Assembly (NCBI GenBank): GCA_964559535.1
Contig: CAZLIC010000111.1
Coordinates: forward strand, 1 to 10,734
Reading direction: 5' to 3'
From: CAZLIC01 sp964559535
Lineage (GTDB): Bacteria; Pseudomonadota; Alphaproteobacteria; Rhodobacterales; Rhodobacteraceae
DNA length: 10,734 nucleotides
In this document: positions 5,736 to 10,734 of the stretch, one piece after another
How positions within the stretch are numbered: the stretch's first letter is position 1
Layout of the letters: each line of letters opens with the position of its first letter
Position numbers and translations under genes: made by a program
The notes under the pieces: model-generated
What the model was told of the DNA's origin: nothing
Seen by the model: the letters and a program-made list of their open reading frames with translations, nothing else
Database searches by the model: none

Positions 5736-6740
5736 GTGATCGAATCCTACCGGCTGCGGTGGCGGCGCAAGCGGCTTCTGGCGCGGGCCTGGTGGCACCG
5801 GCGCACCTTGCGCCCCGTGGCTGACCGTACCGCCGCCATCCGCAGGGGCGCCATCCTGGGCCTGACCACCCTGCGCAACGAACGCATCCGGCTGCCCTAT
5901 TTCCTGAAGTACTACCGCACGCTGGGCGTTGAACACTTCCTGATGGTCGACAATGACAGCAGCGACGGGTCGCGCGAGTATCTGGCCGAACAGCCCGACG
6001 TGTCGCTGTGGACCACACCCGCCAGCTACAAGGGCAGCCGCTTCGGGGTGGACTGGCTGACGTGGCTGCAAATGCGCCATTGCCACGGCCACTGGTGCCT
6101 GACCATCGACCCCGATGAATTCCTGGTCTACCCCTACTGCGAAACCCGCCCGTTGCGCGCGCTGACCGACTGGCTGGATGCCTCGCAGGTGCGCTCGTTC
6201 TCGGCCATGCTCTTGGACATGTACCCGCGCGGTCGGCTTGACGCGCAGCCCTACGCCGAGGGGCAGAACCCGTTCGAGATTGCGCAGTGGTTCGACAGCG
6301 GCAACTACACCATCAGCCGCAACCCCCAGATGGGCAACCTGTGGATCCAGGGCGGCCCGCGGGCGCGCGTGTTCTTTCCCGAAGACCCATGGGCGGCGCC
6401 CGCGCTGAACAAGATCCCGCTGGTCCGCTGGGACCGCCGCTATGCCTATGTCAGCTCGACCCACGCGCTGCTGCCGCGCGGCCTGAACCTGACCTATGAC
6501 GCCTGGGGCGGGGAAAAGGCCTCGGGCGTGCTGTTGCACGCCAAGTTCCTGGACACGCTGGCCGCCAAGGCCGAAGAGGAACTGGCGCGCGGCCAGCACT
6601 ACGCCGCCAGCCGCGAATACATCGCCTACCGCAACACCATCAGCCGCCAGCCCGACCTGTGGTGCCGCTGGTCGGAAAAATACATCAACTGGCGACAGCT
6701 TGAAATCCTGGGGCTGATGTCGAAAGGAAACTGGGCCTGA
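5736..6740 (+). CDS. Family-2 type glycosyltransferase (Glyco_tranf_2_4-like), second of two paralogues
   Basis: This is a tandem paralogue of the preceding gene, colinear over its whole length and well over half identical by eye. Landmarks from the GTG start at 5736 (334 aa): a basic segment RLRWRRKRLLARAWWHRR, TLRNERIRLPYFLKYYRTLG, VDNDSSDG (71-78) and the DxD in LTIDPDEFLVYP (D125, D127). Near the C-terminus are SSTHALLPRGLN and VLLHAKFL, with the same WRQLE.LGLMS.G.W ending as the first copy. The start is uncertain. GTG 5736 aligns with the paralogue's N-terminus, but no strong Shine-Dalgarno precedes it, and earlier in-frame starts (5610, 5646, 5700) would add a Cys-rich peptide of non-coding appearance. 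Its TGA overlaps the next ATG by one base (TGATG), implying translational coupling. It probably adds a different sugar or linkage from its twin; this is inference. Confidence 0.85.
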   Translation: MIESYRLRWRRKRLLARAWWHRRTLRPVADRTAAIRRGAILGLTTLRNERIRLPYFLKYYRTLGVEHFLMVDNDSSDGSREYLAEQPDVSLWTTPASYKGSRFGVDWLTWLQMRHCHGHWCLTIDPDEFLVYPYCETRPLRALTDWLDASQVRSFSAMLLDMYPRGRLDAQPYAEGQNPFEIAQWFDSGNYTISRNPQMGNLWIQGGPRARVFFPEDPWAAPALNKIPLVRWDRRYAYVSSTHALLPRGLNLTYDAWGGEKASGVLLHAKFLDTLAAKAEEELARGQHYAASREYIAYRNTISRQPDLWCRWSEKYINWRQLEILGLMSKGNWA

Positions 6741-8437
6741 TGACGCTGGGCTTCGTCATGCTGTGCCACACCGATTTTGACCGCGCCGCGCAGGTCGCGC
6801 GGTACTGGGCCACGCGTGAGGCCCCGGTGGTCATCCACGTCGACCGCAAGGTAAAGTCGGCCACCTATGACAGCTTCCGCATGGCGCTGGCCGACCTGCC
6901 CAATGTCCGTGTCTTTACCGCCCATCGCTGCGAATGGGGCACCTGGAGCCTGGTGGCCGCCGCGCAGGATGCCGCCACCCGGATGCTGCAGGACTTTCCT
7001 TCCGTGCGTCACGTCTTTCTCGCTTCGGGTTCGTGCCTGCCGCTGCGCCCGGTGGCTGATCTGCGCGCCTGGCTGGACGAACGCCCCACCACCGACTTCA
7101 TCGAAAGCGTCACCACCGCCGATGTCGGCTGGACGGTTGGCGGGCTGGACACCGAACGCTTCACCCTGCGCTTCCCCTTCTCGTGGCGCCGCCAGCGCTG
7201 GCTGTTCGACCGCTGGGTCGACCTGCAACGCCGGTTCAGGATGCGCCGGACGGTTCCGCCGGGCATCGTGCCGCATATGGGCAGCCAGTGGTGGTGCCTG
7301 ACACGGCGCACTCTTTCGGCCATTCTGGATGACCCAAACCGTGCCGCCTGGGACCGCTACTTCCGTCGTGTCTGGATTCCCGACGAAAGCTATTTCCAGA
7401 CGCTTGTGCGCCGCTATGCCACCGCGATCGAAAGCCGCTCGCTGACGCTCTCGAAGTTCGATCATCAGGGCAAGCCGCATATCTTCTACGACGACCACCT
7501 GCAGCTGCTGCGCAAGTCCGACTGCTTTGTTGCCCGCAAGATCTGGTCGCGGGCCGACCGGCTGTACCGGTTTTTCCTGTCGGACGAAGGTCTTGGCCAG
7601 CCCGCCACCGACCCGAACCCTGGCAAGATCGACCGGCTGTTCACCAAGGCCACCGAACGCCGCGTCAAAGGTCGCGCGGGCCTCTACATGCAAAGCCGCT
7701 TCCCCAACCGCGACCATGAAAACGGCAAGACCGCGGCGCCCTACCACATGTTCGAAGGCTATGCCGAACTGTTCGAGGATTTTGAGGGCTGGCTGTCGCG
7801 CACCTCGGGCACCCGGGTGCACGGCCACCTCTTCGCGCCGGACCGCGCGCATTTCGCCGGGGGCGAGCCGGTGTTCAACGGTGCGCTCTCCGACAACGCC
7901 AAGCTGCGCGACTACAACGCGCACGCGTTCCTGACCAACCTCATCTGGAACACCCGCGGCGAACGGCAATGCTTCCAGTTCGGCCCGGCTGACAATCAGG
8001 CGCCGTCGTGGTTCATCGCCACCGACCCCAACGCCACCGTCACCGTGATCTCGGGTGCCTGGGCAGTGCCGATGTTCCTGTCGAACGGCAACTTCGGCGA
8101 AATCCGCCAGCAGGCCGCACTGTTGCAGAAGGCCGAACAGGAACACCTGAACATCCTGCGCAGCCGCTGGACCAAGGCGCGCGTCCGCATCCTGAACCTG
8201 GCCGAATTCGTGGAAAACCCGATGGAGCCGTTGCAGCAGATCGTCGACGAGGTCAGCCCCCGCTCGGCCCGGCGGCTGACCGAGGCGCCGCGCATGCACG
8301 ACCTGCGCGGATTCGGCCAATTCCTGCAGAACCTGCGCAACCAAGGCATGCAGCCCCTGCTGATGGGCGATTTCCCTGCCGGGGGCGAGTTGCCCCAAGG
8401 CCCCGCGCGCCAATCCCGCCCTTATCTGGTGAAGTGA
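6740..8437 (+). CDS. Core-2/I-branching type (Branch) glycosyltransferase with extra C-terminal domain
   Basis: A 565-residue protein. Residues about 1-250 match the Branch family (GT14-like, beta-1,6-N-acetylglucosaminyltransferase/xylosyltransferase type): MTLGFVMLCHTD, VIHVDRKV (31-38), WGTWSLVAAA (66-75), HVFLASGSCLPLRP (91-104), HMGSQWWCLTRR (179-190) and IPDESYFQTLV (213-223). WGTWSLV, the SGSCLPLRP loop and PDESYFQT are the family's hallmark blocks. In bacteria these enzymes have no fixed donor, so branching with GlcNAc or xylose is only a family-based guess. The remaining about 300 residues form a separate domain without a motif I can assign; from memory it corresponds to a DUF (DUF5927) seen behind Branch domains in Rhodobacterales. 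No membrane segments are evident. The start overlaps the preceding stop by one base, and AGGA lies 11 bases upstream. The sulfotransferase gene follows after 4 bases, so the two probably act on the same glycan. Confidence 0.88.
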   Translation: MTLGFVMLCHTDFDRAAQVARYWATREAPVVIHVDRKVKSATYDSFRMALADLPNVRVFTAHRCEWGTWSLVAAAQDAATRMLQDFPSVRHVFLASGSCLPLRPVADLRAWLDERPTTDFIESVTTADVGWTVGGLDTERFTLRFPFSWRRQRWLFDRWVDLQRRFRMRRTVPPGIVPHMGSQWWCLTRRTLSAILDDPNRAAWDRYFRRVWIPDESYFQTLVRRYATAIESRSLTLSKFDHQGKPHIFYDDHLQLLRKSDCFVARKIWSRADRLYRFFLSDEGLGQPATDPNPGKIDRLFTKATERRVKGRAGLYMQSRFPNRDHENGKTAAPYHMFEGYAELFEDFEGWLSRTSGTRVHGHLFAPDRAHFAGGEPVFNGALSDNAKLRDYNAHAFLTNLIWNTRGERQCFQFGPADNQAPSWFIATDPNATVTVISGAWAVPMFLSNGNFGEIRQQAALLQKAEQEHLNILRSRWTKARVRILNLAEFVENPMEPLQQIVDEVSPRSARRLTEAPRMHDLRGFGQFLQNLRNQGMQPLLMGDFPAGGELPQGPARQSRPYLVK

Positions 8438-8441
8438 AGTC

Positions 8442-9857
8442 ATGCCCCTGCCGTTTGACAGTTTCGTCGTGTTTGCCGCCATGCGCACCGGGTCCAACTT
8501 CCTGGAAGCCAACCTGAACGCCATCGACGGCGTCACCTGCCACGGCGAGGTGTTCAACCCCGGCTTCATCGGCCGCTGGAACGAGCAAGAGGCGTTCGGC
8601 CAGACCATCGCCCAGCGCAATGCCAACCCCATGGCGTTCCTGGCGCAGATGCGCGCGGCAACCCCCGGACTGTGCGGCTTCCGGTTCTTCCACGAACACG
8701 ACGCGCGGGTGTTCTCGCCCCTGCTGCTGGACCGCCGCTGCGCCAAGGTGGTGCTGACGCGCAACCCCATCGACAGCTACATCAGCCTGAAGATCGCGCA
8801 GGAAACCGGCCAGTGGAAACTGACCAACGCGCGGCGCGCCCGGTCCGGCCAGGCCACCTTCGATGCCAACGATTTCATCCGCTACCTGGACGAACAGCAG
8901 GGCTGGCAGCTGGCCATCCTGAACGGCCTGCAGGCCAGCGGCCAGACCGCCTTCTGGATCGACTACGAGGATCTGCAGGATCTGTCGGTGCTGAACGGCC
9001 TGGCCTCGTTTCTGGGCGCACCGGGTCGGCTGGACGCGCTGGACCCCACGCTGAAAAAGCAGAACCCCACCGAGTTCGAGGAAAAGGTCGCCAACTTCGC
9101 CGAAATGGAAGCCGCGCTGGCCCGGCTGGACAGGTTCAACCTCAGCCGCACCCCGAACTTCGAGCCGCGGCGCCCGGCGGGCATTCCGGGCTACCTTGCG
9201 GCCGGGCCGCTGATCTACATGCCTGTCCGCGGCGGCCCCGAGGCGCGGGTGGCGGCGTGGCTGTCGCAGGTGGGCCCGCTGGACGGCGATTTCAACCAGA
9301 AATCCCTGCGCCAGTGGATGCGCACCCATCCCGGTTTCCGCAGCTTCACCGTGCTGCGCCACCCGCTGTTGCGCGCCCACGCTGCCCTTTTCGGCCATGT
9401 CCTGCCGGGTGCCACGCCGGAACTGCGGCAGGGTTTCGAACGCACGATGCAGGTCAGCCTGCCCAATCCGAAAAAGGCCGATGCCCTGTCGATCGAGGAA
9501 CAGCAGATGCTGCTGCTGTCATGGCTGCGGTTCTGCAAGATGGTGCTGGGCGGGCAGACCGGGCTGAAGGTGCATGCGCTGGTGGCCACCCAGGCGGCCG
9601 CGCTGCAGGGCTTCGGCGCTGTCCAGCCGCCCGACGCCGTGCTGCGCGAAGACAGCCTTGCCGAAGGGCTGGGGTTTGTTTGCGCACAGGCCGACATCGC
9701 CGCGCCGCACCTGCCGCCCGACCCCGAAAATCCGATGGTCCCACTGGCCCCGCTGCTGACCGACGAAATAGCGGAGGCCGCCCGCGACACCTACATGCGC
9801 GACATCACCGGTTTCGGCTTCGGCAACCTTGTCCCCTCACTCGCCCGCGCGGGCTGA
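8442..9857 (+). CDS. PAPS-dependent type sulfotransferase (NodH/Stf0-like) with a second, degenerate sulfotransferase-like half
   Basis: Expected to transfer sulfate from PAPS to a carbohydrate hydroxyl. The 471-residue protein starts FDSFVVFAAMRTGSNFLEANL: the 5'-phosphosulfate loop AMRTGSNF (13-20) is of the Stf0/NodH type. The 3'-phosphate site is VVLTRNPIDSYISLKIA (103-119, R107 and S112), followed by DYEDLQD (174-180). The usual length for one such domain is about 250-300 aa. From about residue 255 a second similar layout appears: LIYMPVRGGPEARVAAWL (257-274) where a P-loop would be, then SFTVLRHPLLRAHAALFGH (301-319) like the Sulfotransfer_2 RHP block. LREDSL (401-406) and a C-terminal YMRDITGFGFG (451-461) follow. 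The second P-loop lacks the Lys/Ser/Thr residues expected for PAPS binding. GGTGAAG lies 7 bases before the ATG. The 3' end overlaps the convergent hydrolase gene by 21 bp. The acceptor is unknown. Confidence 0.82.
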   Translation: MPLPFDSFVVFAAMRTGSNFLEANLNAIDGVTCHGEVFNPGFIGRWNEQEAFGQTIAQRNANPMAFLAQMRAATPGLCGFRFFHEHDARVFSPLLLDRRCAKVVLTRNPIDSYISLKIAQETGQWKLTNARRARSGQATFDANDFIRYLDEQQGWQLAILNGLQASGQTAFWIDYEDLQDLSVLNGLASFLGAPGRLDALDPTLKKQNPTEFEEKVANFAEMEAALARLDRFNLSRTPNFEPRRPAGIPGYLAAGPLIYMPVRGGPEARVAAWLSQVGPLDGDFNQKSLRQWMRTHPGFRSFTVLRHPLLRAHAALFGHVLPGATPELRQGFERTMQVSLPNPKKADALSIEEQQMLLLSWLRFCKMVLGGQTGLKVHALVATQAAALQGFGAVQPPDAVLREDSLAEGLGFVCAQADIAAPHLPPDPENPMVPLAPLLTDEIAEAARDTYMRDITGFGFGNLVPSLARAG

Positions 9858-10619
9858 CAGGAACACGCCCACCGTCTCGGCAAACTCGCGCGGCTTTTCG
9901 GCGTGCAGCCAGTGCCCGGCGCCGGGCAGCCGGGCAAAGCGCGCGTGCGGAAACAGCGCGCGGATGGTCTCGCGGTGCTCGGGGCGCACATAGCTGCTGT
10001 CGGCCCCGGTCAGGAACAGCGCGCGCCCACCGAACCGGCCTTGCGTGCCCGGCCACCCGACGATGCGCGGCATCTCGGCCTCCAGCACGTCCAGGTTCAG
10101 CTTCCACCGCGGCGGGCTGGCCTTCAGGTCCAGCGACTGCAGGAAAAACGCGCGCAGCGCCGGGTCGGGCACCGTGGCCGCCAGCCGCCGGTCGGCCTCG
10201 CCGCGCGACGTGATCCCGCCCAGGTCCAGCGCCCGCATCGCATGCACATGTCGCGTCTGGTCGTGGTCATAGGCCACCGGCGCAATGTCGGCCACCACCA
10301 GCCGGTCCACCAGATCGGGCTCGGTCAGCGCCAGCTGCATCGCCGCCTTGCCGCCCATCGAATGCCCCAGCACGTCCATCGCGCGCCCCTCGGCGGCAAT
10401 CACCTGCGCCAGATCGCCGGCCATCTCCGGGTATCCCTGCACGGGCATCCGCGGGCTTTCGCCGTGGTTGCGCATGTCCACGGTCACCACGTCGCGCGTG
10501 TCCGCCAGCCGCCGCGCGATCGCCCCCCAGTTCCGCCCCGAACCGAAGAGGCCATGCACGATTAGTAAAGGCGAATGCCCTAGGGGGGTGGTGGCAGGGA
10601 AGTGGTGTGTGGCCAGCAT
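9837..10619 (-). CDS. Alpha/beta-hydrolase fold esterase (YbfF-like)
   Basis: A cytosolic serine hydrolase of the alpha/beta-fold family, close in pattern to the acyl-ester/thioesterase YbfF. From the ATG at 10619 (MLATHHF, 260 aa) the blocks are HGLFGSGRNW (22-31, oxyanion loop), DMRNHGESP (48-56) and the nucleophile elbow GHSMGG with Ser87. The acid Asp207 is in LTGADSSYV and the catalytic His236 in GAGHWLHAEKP. HGLFGS..NW, DMRNHG.S and GHSMGGK are the characteristic YbfF-group signatures. A longer frame to 10679 adds 20 residues without family character, so the internal ATG is preferred; CAGG lies about 6 bases before it. Its true substrate is not predictable. It converges on the sulfotransferase and shares 21 bp with it, so it is not part of that operon. 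An IS-like end begins about 68 bp upstream of its start. Confidence 0.9.
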   Translation of the reverse strand: MLATHHFPATTPLGHSPLLIVHGLFGSGRNWGAIARRLADTRDVVTVDMRNHGESPRMPVQGYPEMAGDLAQVIAAEGRAMDVLGHSMGGKAAMQLALTEPDLVDRLVVADIAPVAYDHDQTRHVHAMRALDLGGITSRGEADRRLAATVPDPALRAFFLQSLDLKASPPRWKLNLDVLEAEMPRIVGWPGTQGRFGGRALFLTGADSSYVRPEHRETIRALFPHARFARLPGAGHWLHAEKPREFAETVGVFLSARAGE

Positions 10620-10687
10620 GCCAGCCTGATAACGCCGCGCGGCGCGCGCTGCCAGCCCGCATTGCCGCTGGCCCGGCACCGGCCTAG

Positions 10688-10734
10688 GGCCTGTTGAGTA
10701 TCAGGATTCCCTTGCCGTGGAACTTCTGATTCAA
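10688..10734. mobile_element. Probable terminus of an IS5-family-like insertion sequence, cut by the window edge
   Basis: The sequence GGCCTGTTGAGTATCAGGAT begins right after CTAG (10684-10687), the target tetranucleotide (YTAR) used by several IS5-family groups. Within it, ATCAGGATTCC (10700-10710) pairs with GGAACTTCTGAT (10719-10730), with one bulged C and one G-U pair, around an 8-base loop; such subterminal dyads are common at IS ends. It is richer in A+T than the rest of the window and contains no gene. No transposase is visible because the element would continue outside, so this is pattern-based inference. Confidence 0.4.

Noticed and set aside
6626..8770. Open frame of 714 codons on the minus strand opposite the Branch and sulfotransferase genes
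   Set aside because: It is antisense to two well-recognised, coupled genes, spans their boundary, and its product is rich in Arg/Gly/Ala/His without family motifs: a typical high-GC shadow frame.
10620..10679. N-terminal extension of the hydrolase (20 residues)
   Set aside because: Arg/Ala-rich sequence without family character, including a 12-bp GC palindrome (10633-10644); the internal ATG at 10619 fits the family.
1..10734. tRNA, rRNA, CRISPR array, phage genes or a replication origin
   Set aside because: Looked for on both strands; no cloverleaf, repeat-spacer pattern, rRNA-like sequence or phage-type gene was seen.

Overview
This is a high-GC window with strong G/C preference at third codon positions. 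The gene families point to an alphaproteobacterium, most likely Rhodobacterales (Rhodobacter/Paracoccus type). That assignment is from general gene-family knowledge and base composition, not from a database search. The window holds eight protein genes and no rRNA, tRNA or CRISPR array that I can see.

Left part (1-2478, minus strand): dnaK enters at the left edge, with its N-terminal 474 residues present and its C-terminal end outside. Upstream of it lies a good match to a sigma-32 (RpoH) heat-shock promoter. Further upstream, on the same strand, is a KpsM/Wzm-like ABC-2 permease for surface-polysaccharide export, with no ATPase partner in the window.

Centre (2620-9857, plus strand): cysQ (3'(2'),5'-bisphosphate nucleotidase) diverges from the permease. 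After a 145-bp gap comes galU (UDP-glucose pyrophosphorylase). Then follow two tandem paralogous family-2 type glycosyltransferases, a Core-2/I-branching type (Branch) glycosyltransferase with a large extra C-terminal domain, and a sulfotransferase that looks like two sulfotransferase halves fused together. The last three genes are coupled (1-nt overlap, then a 4-nt gap), so they are probably co-transcribed. The two non-coding gaps inside the cluster (4454-4549 and 5576-5735) are rich in inverted repeats.

Right part (9837-10734): a YbfF-type alpha/beta hydrolase on the minus strand converges on the sulfotransferase and overlaps its 3' end by 21 bp. The last about 47 bases, directly after a CTAG tetranucleotide, look like the end of an IS5-family-like insertion sequence, continuing outside the window.

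Taken together, galU (sugar-nucleotide donor), three glycosyltransferases, a PAPS-type sulfotransferase, cysQ (which removes the PAP by-product of sulfotransfer) and a polysaccharide-export permease suggest a compact locus for making a sulfated, possibly branched surface glycan. This functional reading is inference. I know of no characterised product of such a locus, and it is the best candidate here for an undescribed system.
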